Source: Taibaiella sp. (GTDB taxonomy: Bacteria > Bacteroidota > Bacteroidia > Chitinophagales > Chitinophagaceae). Taken from it: a stretch of 64,000 bases of DNA. Position 1 is the first letter of the stretch. Each line of letters starts with the position of its first letter. Below, one piece after another: positions 34,479 through 43,247 of this stretch. The notes beneath the pieces are model-generated. The model saw only the letters and a program-made list of their open reading frames with translations. It was not told where the DNA came from and ran no database searches. The translations under genes were made by a program, and so were the position numbers. The stretch is from assembly GCA_016786705.1 (NCBI GenBank), contig JAEUVV010000013.1, forward strand, positions 248,001 through 312,000, given 5' to 3'.

Positions 34479-35306
34479 ATGAAAAAGAGCACAAAAGGGA
34501 TATTAATTATCGTTCTTTTATTGGCCACTGGCCTTATCTATTATTTTTATACCACTAAAGAAAAAGACGATGTAGTTATCGATGAGCCGGTACAGGAAAC
34601 CGTTTCTAAAGTAGCGCAGATCAGCTATGCCGTAAAAAAGACCTACCCGCATGATACCGGCTCTTACACCCAGGGCCTGATCGTTTACAAAGGCGACATG
34701 TACGAAGGCACCGGGTTGAACAGCGCTTCCAGGCTGATGAAGATTGATTTAAACACCGGGAAAGCGCTAAAAACACATGCGCTCGATAAAGAATTCTTCG
34801 GCGAAGGTATTACGATACTAAAAGATACCATTTACCAGCTCACCTGGCAGAATAATGTCGTATTCGTCTATACCCTGCCCGATTTCAAAAAGGTAAAAGA
34901 ATTCAGGCTGAACACGGAAGGCTGGGGCATCACTACAGACGGGAAAAAACTTATGGTCAGCGATGGCTCCAGTAATCTTTATATTTATGACCCGGCTACC
35001 TTTAGCCTGTTGCAAACCATACCGGTAAAGGAAGACGGCTACCCCGCCCAGTACCTGAACGAGCTGGAATATATTGACGGGTTCCTGTATGCTAATCAGT
35101 ATACCAGCCCTTATATTCTTAAGATCGACCCTAAAGACGGGAATGTAGTGGGTAAAATAAACGTAAATGAACTCTGGCAAAGAGTAAGAAGTATTCATCC
35201 GGGTGTTGACGTACCTAATGGTATTGCTTATGATGAGGCCACTAAAAAGATCTACATTACCGGTAAACTATGGCCTGAGCTGTATGAAATCGAGCTGAGT
35301 AAATAA
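34479..35306 (+). CDS. Glutaminyl-peptide cyclotransferase (membrane-anchored)
   Basis: The 275-residue protein has an N-terminal anchor or signal (residues 7-24, rich in Leu/Ile). A five-bladed beta-propeller of the PF05096 glutamine cyclotransferase family follows. Family motifs include HDTGSYTQGL, GEGITILKDTIYQLTWQ, DGYPAQYLNELEYIDG, and VDVPNGIAYDEATKKIYITG with KLWP. It converts N-terminal Gln to pyroglutamate on exported proteins. T9SS substrates of Bacteroidota frequently begin with Gln after signal cleavage (several here end in A-Q), which fits (inference). Confidence 0.88.
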   Translation: MKKSTKGILIIVLLLATGLIYYFYTTKEKDDVVIDEPVQETVSKVAQISYAVKKTYPHDTGSYTQGLIVYKGDMYEGTGLNSASRLMKIDLNTGKALKTHALDKEFFGEGITILKDTIYQLTWQNNVVFVYTLPDFKKVKEFRLNTEGWGITTDGKKLMVSDGSSNLYIYDPATFSLLQTIPVKEDGYPAQYLNELEYIDGFLYANQYTSPYILKIDPKDGNVVGKINVNELWQRVRSIHPGVDVPNGIAYDEATKKIYITGKLWPELYEIELSK

Positions 35307-35327
35307 TACAGAAACTGCTGCACCTAT

Positions 35328-35352
35328 CCTTCAACAAGCCCAGGATGACAAG
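35328..35352. repeat. Possible remnant of a widespread interspersed repeat
   Basis: The stretch TCCTTCAACAAGCCCAGGAT followed by GACA resembles the common intergenic element CTTCGACAAGCTCAGGATGA that I recall from many Bacteroidota genomes, with a few changes. It is a single copy in this window, so this rests on pattern memory. Confidence 0.3.
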
Positions 35353-35357
35353 CCAGC

Positions 35358-35408
35358 ATTAATGCCTGTTACATGCTACAAACTCAATGTAACAGGCATT
35401 AATTTTTA
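35358..35408. terminator. Bidirectional terminator between convergent genes
   Basis: A perfect 17-bp stem (35358-35374 with 35387-35403, core AATGCCTGTTACAT) with a 12-nt loop is followed by TTTTT. It separates the cyclotransferase gene from the beta-barrel gene. Confidence 0.9.
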
Positions 35409-35415
35409 AAGTCTC

Positions 35416-36381
35416 TTATTTCAGGTAAAAGTAATGCTGTATACCGAAATTGACCTGCGGGTAGATCCTCGCGTAGGACATCTTGAGTCCCTGGAATTGC
35501 ATAGACAGGTCGATACGGGTATTAGAATTAAAAATGAATTGTATTCCTGGCACTATATCCAGGTAATACCCTTTACGTAAAGCCGGAGGAATAAATACGG
35601 TTTCCACAAGATATTCCGGCACGCCGGCAGGCGTGACCCAAACCCGGGTATCCCCATAATATTTACCCATAAGCTCACAATAGATATTGATATTGGTCTG
35701 CTTATAGCTGCTGTAGGTGCGTGGCCACAAAAGATATCCCATTGACAGGCTATAGTTGAGGGTATTGGGGTACTTCACCGTTGTAGGAATATCAGGCATA
35801 CCCTCAATCACATCCACTTGTGCCCCTTTAAATTTACCCGGGAAAATACCTCCAAGTGTAAGCGATACGGCAAATTTATTTTTCAAATAAGTACCAATAT
35901 AACCAAAGCCAAACCCTTTGGTATCATCCATCAGCCGGGGCTCCCCTTCATCGTGTGCGGAATTGACCGCAGAACCTTCTAAATATACTGCCATCCGCAA
36001 ATGTGATTTCTCCTCATCAATACTCAGGAAACGGTACTTGGCATACATACTTAAGCCATTGAACTCGTAAGGCTTAAATACGCCGCGTTCGGGGGTATTG
36101 TGATAAGGATAATCGGAGGGTAAGGTCTTTTTATGATGATTGGAGCTGGCCGCGGTAAGATAGACCGACAACCTTGGCGTAAGCCCATACATGAGCCTTA
36201 AAGCATTTGTATTTCGGATAAAACCAGCACCTTCGCTATAAGCCTCCCCCATAAGCCTGATGCCTAATGTTTTCCTGGGAATAGTACTGGCCGGCTCTGT
36301 ATTGGGAAACAATTCCTGCGCATGCATACTAAAATGGCACAGGAGCAAAGCCGAGAAAATAGTGATTGCAGGAATTTTCAT
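35416..36381 (-). CDS. Predicted outer-membrane beta-barrel protein
   Basis: The 321-residue protein has a signal peptide (MKIPAITIFSALLLCHFSMHAQ). Alternating amphipathic strands follow with frequent aromatic ends (GLTPRLSVYLTAASSNHH, GLSMYAKYRFLSI, SLSMGYLLWP, QVNFGIQHYFYLK), and it closes on an aromatic/Leu/Lys end. This is typical of an outer-membrane barrel (transporter or porin-like). It is the third gene of a minus-strand unit after an ABC-2 permease and a heavy-metal-associated domain protein, so a role in metal handling is possible but not shown. Confidence 0.65.
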   Translation of the reverse strand: MKIPAITIFSALLLCHFSMHAQELFPNTEPASTIPRKTLGIRLMGEAYSEGAGFIRNTNALRLMYGLTPRLSVYLTAASSNHHKKTLPSDYPYHNTPERGVFKPYEFNGLSMYAKYRFLSIDEEKSHLRMAVYLEGSAVNSAHDEGEPRLMDDTKGFGFGYIGTYLKNKFAVSLTLGGIFPGKFKGAQVDVIEGMPDIPTTVKYPNTLNYSLSMGYLLWPRTYSSYKQTNINIYCELMGKYYGDTRVWVTPAGVPEYLVETVFIPPALRKGYYLDIVPGIQFIFNSNTRIDLSMQFQGLKMSYARIYPQVNFGIQHYFYLK

Positions 36382-36397
36382 ATGCCGGTAATCTTTA

Positions 36398-36919
36398 TTA
36401 ATTCAATAAAATAAAAGGGATATCCTTTTTGGCCTTCTGGTCACAAGCCAAAGGCCGCACCTGTTTGATCTGTTTTTTATATTTTTCAAGCTCTGTTTTA
36501 CTAATCAGGTCATTGCCGAGTAATAACAGGTTGGCTCCCGGTTTTAACTGCCCGGCATCGCCGGCATTGAAATATATGATTTTATTATCAAGAAAACAAT
36601 TACCAGCAGTATTATTATGCGCGTCCAACCTGGCTTTAATGGACCTTACATTAAACCCGGCATCCCTTACTGCAGCTGCCAGTTTACTAAAGTCTATTGC
36701 TTTGTTCTTCATAAATACGATACGTGCCGTAGGTTGTTGCAGGTCCATTTCTACTTTTGCAATAAAGTCCAAGCGCTTCAATGCCATTTCCACGCTACGG
36801 CTGCATTGGGAGCAAGTTAGCCCGTTTACAGCAACTTCTGCCTGCGTAAACTGCGCCTGCAGCTGCCCGCCGGATAAAAACAATAAAAAAAACACCAGGT
36901 ACTTCCACATAAAATTCAA
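36398..36919 (-). CDS. Exported heavy-metal-associated (HMA) domain protein
   Basis: The 173-residue protein has a signal peptide (about residues 4-22, VFFLLFLSGGQLQAQ). An HMA ferredoxin-like domain (about 25-95) carries the metal-binding motif G-L-T-C-S-Q-C-S. The C-terminal half has further cysteines (NCFLDNK, LACDQKAKK) but no known domain. It lies 53 nt after the permease gene and 16 nt before the barrel gene. It likely binds Cu(I) or a similar soft metal in the periplasm. Confidence 0.75.
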   Translation of the reverse strand: MNFMWKYLVFFLLFLSGGQLQAQFTQAEVAVNGLTCSQCSRSVEMALKRLDFIAKVEMDLQQPTARIVFMKNKAIDFSKLAAAVRDAGFNVRSIKARLDAHNNTAGNCFLDNKIIYFNAGDAGQLKPGANLLLLGNDLISKTELEKYKKQIKQVRPLACDQKAKKDIPFILLN

Positions 36920-36972
36920 ACCTTATCTAACAAATTTACTAAAGAAGTTCCAGATAGGCCCTGGCCATATAC

Positions 36973-38238
36973 TTAATTAACACGCTTTTTCGCGATAAGC
37001 AGGCTCAGGAAAGTAAGCAAGACACCAAATAGCAGGAGTAAGCCGATGGAAGGTAAAGTGGATACCAATCCCTGCCCTCTTACAAACAAGTTATTGATCC
37101 CGTTAAAGCTCCAGTATAAAGGGGTCAGGTTGGCAATACTGGTCATCATCCGCGGCAAGATCTCCAGGGGTACCCAGATACCGCCCAATGCCGCCAGGAT
37201 GACTACCGAAACTGCGCCAATAGGCATAGCCTGGTTGGCGGTTTTAAAAGCCGATCCGATAAAAAAGCCATAGGCGGTCGCTGCAAATGCGGTAGCAATC
37301 ACCAGTGGGAAGGAATGCCAGGGCTGCTGGCCCATAGCCAGCCGCGGCAAATCAAAAAGCGGCAATATATAGATACCAATAAGGATCAGGATGTAAAATT
37401 GCAAAGTACATACCATTACGTAAAAAAGCATCATCCCCAATGTTGATTGCTGAAGCGCGCCGGGTATTAAACGCAGCCGCGTGATACTGCCTTCTTCTCT
37501 TTCCCGCAACATATTACCGGCTATCGGCACTACGATCAGAAACATGGCAAAAATCGTCCAGGAAGGCACATTATGCTGCACTGAGTTTAAGGGCATCTTG
37601 TGACCTCCCGCATTCAGGTCCTGCGATTCTTTTAAGGATAAGGCATCGGTCATCTGCTGCACCAGGGCGGTATCAATACTACCATCTGCCCCCGACATTT
37701 TTCCCATACGTTGCATCAGGGCATTCATCTTTACCTGGGTAGTATACTGGCTCAATGCAAATCGGAACCCGTTCTTTAAAGCGGGCTTTAATGCCGGGTC
37801 GGCATACATTTCTACCCGGATGCTGTCCAATAGCGGGTTCGCTGAAAAAACAGATGGTATACCGGAGCCCGAGGATACGGCATTAACTACCTTATTAGCA
37901 ACGTTTACCAGTGCCGCACTCGCATTAGGCGGGATAACTACAGCAATCTTAATATCGCCACTATTCACCCTTTCAGCAAGCCCTGTAGTATCTTTAGCCA
38001 GCTCTTTTACTTTAAACTTGTCGCTCTTGTCTATAGCTGCTGCAATCTCCGCCCCGATCTTTCCCTGGTCCAGGTTGGCTATGGCCACTTCAAATTCTAT
38101 ATCCTGCAGGTCTTTATAAGAGCTATCCTGGGTAACCGCCATCACGATGATGAGGATGCCCGGCATAATAAGTAATAATAAAAAGCCTACCGGATCCCGG
38201 AGCAATAACTTGAATTCTTTACTGATGGTGGATAACAT
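36973..38238 (-). CDS. ABC-2 type transporter permease
   Basis: The 421-residue protein has one N-terminal helix (about 18-35), a large extracytoplasmic domain (about 40-225) and five or six helices to the end. Motifs match ABC2_membrane_3 (MLREREEGSITRLRLIPG, GGIWVPLEILPRMM, PLYWSFNGINNLF). It is unlike a typical drug pump because no ATPase gene is adjacent. It heads a unit with the HMA and barrel proteins, so it may move a metal-related or lipid substrate (inference). Confidence 0.82.
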   Translation of the reverse strand: MLSTISKEFKLLLRDPVGFLLLLIMPGILIIVMAVTQDSSYKDLQDIEFEVAIANLDQGKIGAEIAAAIDKSDKFKVKELAKDTTGLAERVNSGDIKIAVVIPPNASAALVNVANKVVNAVSSGSGIPSVFSANPLLDSIRVEMYADPALKPALKNGFRFALSQYTTQVKMNALMQRMGKMSGADGSIDTALVQQMTDALSLKESQDLNAGGHKMPLNSVQHNVPSWTIFAMFLIVVPIAGNMLREREEGSITRLRLIPGALQQSTLGMMLFYVMVCTLQFYILILIGIYILPLFDLPRLAMGQQPWHSFPLVIATAFAATAYGFFIGSAFKTANQAMPIGAVSVVILAALGGIWVPLEILPRMMTSIANLTPLYWSFNGINNLFVRGQGLVSTLPSIGLLLLFGVLLTFLSLLIAKKRVN

Positions 38239-38285
38239 CTGACAAAAATAGAAAAGTAAAATTCAAAATGGGAAAACTCTGTATA

Positions 38286-38313
38286 AATAAAAAGGCAGGT
38301 TTTCACCTGCCTT
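38286..38313 (-). terminator. Terminator of the M16 peptidase operon
   Basis: A perfect 9-bp stem (AAGGCAGGT with ACCTGCCTT, 38292-38313) is capped, on the minus strand, by a GAAA tetraloop and followed by a U-rich tract. It lies 31 nt after the stop of the second M16 gene. Confidence 0.9.
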
Positions 38314-38343
38314 CTATCACTATTCTGTAAAAAAACCAAAAAC

Positions 38344-40482
38344 TTATTTAAATACGCTGTCTTTAATCGTAGCGTTAGCTTCCATTTTCTCCACTTTTAC
38401 TTCCTGGTTACCTTGGGTGGCACTTTGGATCTTGAGGGAGAACGGCGCTTTATAACCATTACCATTTTTTACCGGCTTATAATTATCAAAAAGTATGGTT
38501 GTGGCCTCTCCTTTAGCATTCACCATGCTTTCTTTTATTTTTAAAGCGGTTGCTTTATCGAAATAGCTGGTAATCTTTGTCCCTTTTGTGTTTGTTTTTT
38601 CAATCACATAACACTCTTTACCATCCACTTTTTCGACACCTTTTACTTTAGAAGTAAAGCCGAATTTTTCCGGGTGCAAATCAGCCTGTAAATCGGCCTG
38701 CATCATTTGGTCTTCCAGCATTTCAGCCGGAACTTCCTGGGTTTGCCCCATCTGGCTTAATATACCCTTAGTACCGTTGATTGCCATTCTGAAGACTTCA
38801 CCGGCCTGTGGATGATTCATCGACATGGCATATTTATCCGGGCTTACGATCTTTTGACTTACAAACACCTGATTACCCTGAACTTCCACACTAGACTCCG
38901 CACTCAATGATTTCAAACCTTCGATGGCGGCTTTACCTCCTACCGCTTCAAAATATTTATTCATTACAGATGCTACCGTTACTTTTTCCGCTGCAGGTGC
39001 ATCATAATTGTAATTACCGGATTTAACCGCGCCTGTATTGTTCACCTCTTCTATAGGTTGTGTTACCGGTGCTTCAATCACATTACCATAGTTATCATAA
39101 TAGTTGATCTTGCCATCTGTAGCGAAACGCTTTAATTTCAGGGCTTCTTCTTTATCACCTACTACGATGATCCTGGAAGCCTCCGGTTTTACATATTTTT
39201 TGGCAGTAGCCTGGATATCATCAACCGATACTTCATTTACAGCCTTCAGGTAGTTCTTATAATAGTCTTTAGGCATTTTGTACCTGTCGATATTAATAGC
39301 ATAGCGAGCTATAGTTTGCGGGTTTTCCAAACCGATCGCAAAAGTTCCGCTCACATAATTTTTCATGTCCTGTAAGGTTTGCGCATCTACTTTTTCATCA
39401 CGGATGCGTTTCATCTCGCCCAGGATCTCGTTTACGGACGAATCGGTAACCGAGTTTCTTGCTTTGGCATAGGCCTGGAAACTACCTACTTCTTTATCAT
39501 TGTCAAATGAAGAATAAGAACCATAGGTCCAGCCATGTTTTTCGCGCAGATTCATGAATAAACGCCCGGTACCACTTCCTCCCAGGATCTCGTTCAGCAT
39601 TCTTACTTTGATCACGTCAGGTGTACCTGGTTTAAGATCTATGGGGTAAGATACGCCTACTACACTTTGCACCGCATTGTCTCTTGGCACGAAATCTACC
39701 GTGGTCTTCGACGGGAAATTGGCTTTAGGGTAAGCAACTGCAGGTACTTCAGCTTTCTGCCAGCTGCCAAAATATTTAGTAACCAATGCTTTGGCTTCGG
39801 CCAGGGTGATATCCCCTACAACAGCCAGGTATGCCACATTAGGGCGGTAGTATGTTTTGTAATAATCCTGGCAATCTGCCAATGTAGCATTTTCAATAGT
39901 TTTCTCAGTGGTCAGTTGCGCATAAGGGTGAGATTTACCATAGTTCAGAACTTTGGTTACATTAGACAACATGGCATCCGGGTCTACCTTAGATTGCTCC
40001 AGGCCTGCTTTACCCTGCTTCTTCAGTTTATCCAGCTCTTCTTGCTTGAAGTCGGCATTCATCATTGCATCGGCCATCAAAGAAAGTAATGCATTCTGAT
40101 GCTTTTTCATAGAGCTACCGAAAAGACCGCCGCCACTGGCTGATATGGTCGCGCCTATTTTGTCTTTAGCTTCGTCGAATTGTTGTTTGGTTTTTGTTTT
40201 GGTACCCGCAGTTACCAGGGAGCCGATAAATTCATCTAATCCTGCTTTATCCTGGTCGATGGCCGGATCAATATCAAACTGGAAAGAATAAGAAACAACC
40301 GGTATTTTATGATTTTCAACCACAAACACTTTTAGGCCATTCGGCAAAGTAAAGGTTTGCGCATCTTTTAATTTTATTTCAGGAGCAGGACCAGCTTTAG
40401 GACGTACACTTCTATCCAGAGTTTGTGCAAAGCTTGCGGAAAACAAGGCTAGTGCTGCTATCGATAACGTGATCTTTTTCAT
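38344..40482 (-). CDS. Catalytically degenerate M16 peptidase homologue fused to a LolA-like domain
   Basis: The 712-residue exported protein (signal MKKITLSIAALALFSASFAQ) has an M16B fold over about residues 25-470. The zinc motif HxxEH is replaced by E-F-I-G-S at the aligned position (LDEFIGSLVTAG), so it cannot be active alone. It keeps the partner-type R/Y motif (NLREKHGWTYGSY). From about residue 500 a second domain resembles LolA/outer-membrane lipoprotein-sorting folds (YFEAVGGKAAIEGLKSLSAE). It lies directly after the active M16 gene, and the two probably form a heterodimer in the periplasm. Confidence 0.82.
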   Translation of the reverse strand: MKKITLSIAALALFSASFAQTLDRSVRPKAGPAPEIKLKDAQTFTLPNGLKVFVVENHKIPVVSYSFQFDIDPAIDQDKAGLDEFIGSLVTAGTKTKTKQQFDEAKDKIGATISASGGGLFGSSMKKHQNALLSLMADAMMNADFKQEELDKLKKQGKAGLEQSKVDPDAMLSNVTKVLNYGKSHPYAQLTTEKTIENATLADCQDYYKTYYRPNVAYLAVVGDITLAEAKALVTKYFGSWQKAEVPAVAYPKANFPSKTTVDFVPRDNAVQSVVGVSYPIDLKPGTPDVIKVRMLNEILGGSGTGRLFMNLREKHGWTYGSYSSFDNDKEVGSFQAYAKARNSVTDSSVNEILGEMKRIRDEKVDAQTLQDMKNYVSGTFAIGLENPQTIARYAINIDRYKMPKDYYKNYLKAVNEVSVDDIQATAKKYVKPEASRIIVVGDKEEALKLKRFATDGKINYYDNYGNVIEAPVTQPIEEVNNTGAVKSGNYNYDAPAAEKVTVASVMNKYFEAVGGKAAIEGLKSLSAESSVEVQGNQVFVSQKIVSPDKYAMSMNHPQAGEVFRMAINGTKGILSQMGQTQEVPAEMLEDQMMQADLQADLHPEKFGFTSKVKGVEKVDGKECYVIEKTNTKGTKITSYFDKATALKIKESMVNAKGEATTILFDNYKPVKNGNGYKAPFSLKIQSATQGNQEVKVEKMEANATIKDSVFK

Positions 40483-40549
40483 TTTTTATATTTTGAATTT
40501 CGCGGTAAACGAAATGACTATTAAAAATATTTGATTTTAAATTAGATGA

Positions 40550-41893
40550 CTATTGGTCCGTATTTTTTTTCTCCATTGACTTTGGCAGATAATAAACGAC
40601 CAGGCGATTATCTTTATTAAAATACTTGTTGGCCACCCTTGTAATATCGGCAGGAGTTACCTTTTGATATTTAGCCAGTTCAGAATTTACCAGGTTTGTA
40701 TTCCTGAAGTAAGTATAAGAAGTGGCCAGGTTTTCTGCAACGCCTGCAATTTTAGCGTTTTGCTGTACAAAATCAGTTTCTACCTGCGTTTGTACTCTTT
40801 CAAATTCTTCTTTTGAAACCGGTGTTTTTTGAATTTTTTCGATCTCGGCATCTACATCTTTCAAAGCATCTTTGTAATCCACACCCTGGTTAGGAATACA
40901 AAACATTACAGATAAGCCCGGATCAGCTTCCAGAGGGAAAGCAAAAGACGCAATTGCCAATGCTTTCTGGCTTTTATCTACCAGTTGCGTCTGTAATCTT
41001 GAGCTGGAGCTTCCTGCCAGGATCTTATTCAGGATCTCCATAGCATAAGCGTCATCAGAGCCTAATTTGGGGGAGTGATACCCTAAGATAACGGCAGGTA
41101 AAGGCGCATTAGCATAGTGGTACACTTCTTTTTGCTTGCCAAATGCAGGCTCCGCCACTTCCGGTCTTGGAATCACCTGTGTTCCTTTGGGAATGCTTCC
41201 ATAATATTTCTCAATCCATTTTTTTGTTTGATCTATTTTGATATCACCGGCTACCACTAGTACGGCATTATTCGGCACATAGAATAATTTATAGAAATCC
41301 ATAAACTCGCTGTACTTAGCCTCATCGATATACTGCGCAGAACCGATCGGCATCCAGTTATATGGATGTTTGGTGTAAGCATTTTTAAACACGACTTCCA
41401 TCAGGTCACCGTATGGACGGTTATCATAGCTTTGTTTCTTTTCTTCTTTCACAACTTTGCGCTGTGTTTCGATACCAGTGCTGTCTACCTTAGCATGCAG
41501 CATACGCTCAGCTTCCATCCACAAGGCCAGCTCTTCCTGGTTGGAAGGTAAAGTCTGGAAATAATAAGTACGGTCATGTGAGGTATTTGCATTTAAAACA
41601 CCTCCATTGGCCTGGATCATCTTGAAGTATTCGCCACGACCGATGTTCTCTGTTCCTTCAAACATCAGGTGTTCGAAAAAGTGTGCGAAACCTGTACGTT
41701 TCGGATCTTCATTTTTAGAACCTACATGGTACATTACGGCCACATTTACAATTGGTGTAGCATGGTCTTCGTGCAGGATCACGTGCAGGCCATTTGGTAA
41801 ATCATACTCCGTAAACTTGATATTCTGGCCCTGAGCAAAGCTGCCTGATACAGCTGCAGTCAAAAGCGACAAGCTTAAAATAAAACGCTTCAT
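40550..41893 (-). CDS. Active M16 zinc metallopeptidase (pitrilysin-type), exported
   Basis: The 447-residue protein has a signal peptide (MKRFILSLSLLTAAVSGSFAQ). The active site H-F-F-E-H-L-M-F-E-G-T (HxxEH) is complete, with the distal Glu region EERMLHAKVDSTG-like downstream. It is the single-lobe (about 450-residue) M16B type, which needs a partner; the following gene supplies a non-catalytic one. The pair is likely a periplasmic peptidase. Confidence 0.92.
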   Translation of the reverse strand: MKRFILSLSLLTAAVSGSFAQGQNIKFTEYDLPNGLHVILHEDHATPIVNVAVMYHVGSKNEDPKRTGFAHFFEHLMFEGTENIGRGEYFKMIQANGGVLNANTSHDRTYYFQTLPSNQEELALWMEAERMLHAKVDSTGIETQRKVVKEEKKQSYDNRPYGDLMEVVFKNAYTKHPYNWMPIGSAQYIDEAKYSEFMDFYKLFYVPNNAVLVVAGDIKIDQTKKWIEKYYGSIPKGTQVIPRPEVAEPAFGKQKEVYHYANAPLPAVILGYHSPKLGSDDAYAMEILNKILAGSSSSRLQTQLVDKSQKALAIASFAFPLEADPGLSVMFCIPNQGVDYKDALKDVDAEIEKIQKTPVSKEEFERVQTQVETDFVQQNAKIAGVAENLATSYTYFRNTNLVNSELAKYQKVTPADITRVANKYFNKDNRLVVYYLPKSMEKKNTDQ

Positions 41894-41927
41894 ATCCCTT
41901 TATTTTTTATTGATGAATTTTCTTGCG

Positions 41928-41935
41928 CAAAGATA
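41928..41935 (-). promoter_or_regulatory. -7 element of the M16 operon
   Basis: On the minus strand this reads TATCTTTG, matching TAnnTTTG, about 35 nt before the peptidase start. A hairpin (TCCCCC, A5, GGGGGA, 41958-41974) lies just upstream, where the -33 region would be. Confidence 0.35.
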
Positions 41936-42096
41936 TTTTTAGCAGGGCAGAATACCATCCCCCAAAAAGGGGGAATTTTTGTTGCCCCCGCCATAAGGCA
42001 GTAAATAAGCGTTTTACAAATAACATTTTCATTCATAATATTTTGAGGAAAAGTTATCCCTTACAGCAGTTACCCATTGCTTAACTTTATAGTGAA

Positions 42097-43161
42097 ATGC
42101 AGGATGAGCAGCAATATATCAAAGGCAGAGGGGCACAGTTTAACCCGGATAACAAGTTCCGGAAGCATCATTACGCGCAGGAAGAAGATATAGATCTCTG
42201 GGAAAAAACGGACAAAATAGAAACCCGTATCTTCCAGGATAAGAGCAAGACGATCATTAATAAAGTTACGGCCGCTGATGTACCCCTGGAGCTGTCTGCC
42301 AACCCCTACCAGGGCTGTGAACACGGCTGCATTTATTGCTATGCGCGTAACACCCACGAATACTGGGGCTATAGCGCCGGCCTGGATTTTGAAACAAAAA
42401 TAATTGCCAAAACCAATGCCCCGGAGCTTTTAAGAAAAGCTTTCGACAAAAAAGGGTATCGCCCTCAAGTCCTTTCACTCTCTATGAACACGGACTGCTA
42501 TCAGCCTGTAGAGCGTAAGCTCAGGCTTACCCGGCAGCTCCTGGAGATCTGCCTGGAATACCGGCACCCGGTAAATATCCTTACTAAAAACGCCCTGGTG
42601 TTAAGGGATATGGACATCCTTACCGAAATGCATCAATACCAGCTGGTGCATGTGAGTACTTCTGTTACCGCGGCAGACGAGGATTTAAGAAAGGTACTGG
42701 AACCCCGTACCAGTACGATCGCCACCAGACTAAAAATTGTGGAAACCTGCGCTATAGCCGGTATTCCGACGGGTATCATGTTCGCACCAATTATACCCGG
42801 CCTCAACGATACCGACATGTTTGAGGTGCTCAGGCGGGCCCGGGAGGCCGGCGCCTTCTGGGCGGGCTATACCATAGTGCGGCTCAACGGTGCCATTGAA
42901 GCCATATTTCATGACTGGCTGCTCAAAAATTTCCCCGATAAAGCAGAGAAAGTATGGCATATGATTCAGGACTGTCATGGAGGTAAAGTGAGTGACTCCA
43001 GGGCAGGCATCCGCATGCGGGGTGAAGGGCAGATCGCAGAAATGATCCGGGCTCAATTCAAGCTTTATTGTAACAAGCTGGGATTGAACAAGGAAAGTCA
43101 CCCTCACAACATGGAAGCATTTAAAGTACCTTTCAAGGGTGGGCAATTGAGCTTATTTTAG
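42097..43161 (+). CDS. PA0069/Rv2578c-type radical SAM protein
   Basis: The 354-residue protein has the radical SAM motif C-x3-C-x2-C (C74-E-H-G-C78-I-Y-C81). It also has the family signatures NPYQGCEHGCIYCYARNTHE, VSTSVTAADEDLRKVLEPR and AFWAGYTIVRLNG. This family is related to spore photoproduct lyase-like proteins but has no settled function. It is not in an operon: a divergent M16 gene is upstream and a convergent isomerase gene downstream. Confidence 0.88.
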   Translation: MQDEQQYIKGRGAQFNPDNKFRKHHYAQEEDIDLWEKTDKIETRIFQDKSKTIINKVTAADVPLELSANPYQGCEHGCIYCYARNTHEYWGYSAGLDFETKIIAKTNAPELLRKAFDKKGYRPQVLSLSMNTDCYQPVERKLRLTRQLLEICLEYRHPVNILTKNALVLRDMDILTEMHQYQLVHVSTSVTAADEDLRKVLEPRTSTIATRLKIVETCAIAGIPTGIMFAPIIPGLNDTDMFEVLRRAREAGAFWAGYTIVRLNGAIEAIFHDWLLKNFPDKAEKVWHMIQDCHGGKVSDSRAGIRMRGEGQIAEMIRAQFKLYCNKLGLNKESHPHNMEAFKVPFKGGQLSLF

Positions 43162-43188
43162 GTGGGCAGCAAGGCCATAAAGCAAAAT

Positions 43189-43225
43189 GACAGGCGGGCA
43201 AGAAGTCCTGTCTTACCCGCCTGTC
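43189..43225. terminator. Bidirectional terminator at the edge of the polysaccharide locus
   Basis: A perfect 10-bp stem GACAGGCGGG (43189-43198) with CCCGCCTGTC (43216-43225) contains a short inner stem. It lies between convergent genes and marks the end of the long minus-strand locus. Confidence 0.8.
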
Positions 43226-43247
43226 TGGAAAATATTATTAAAGAAGC

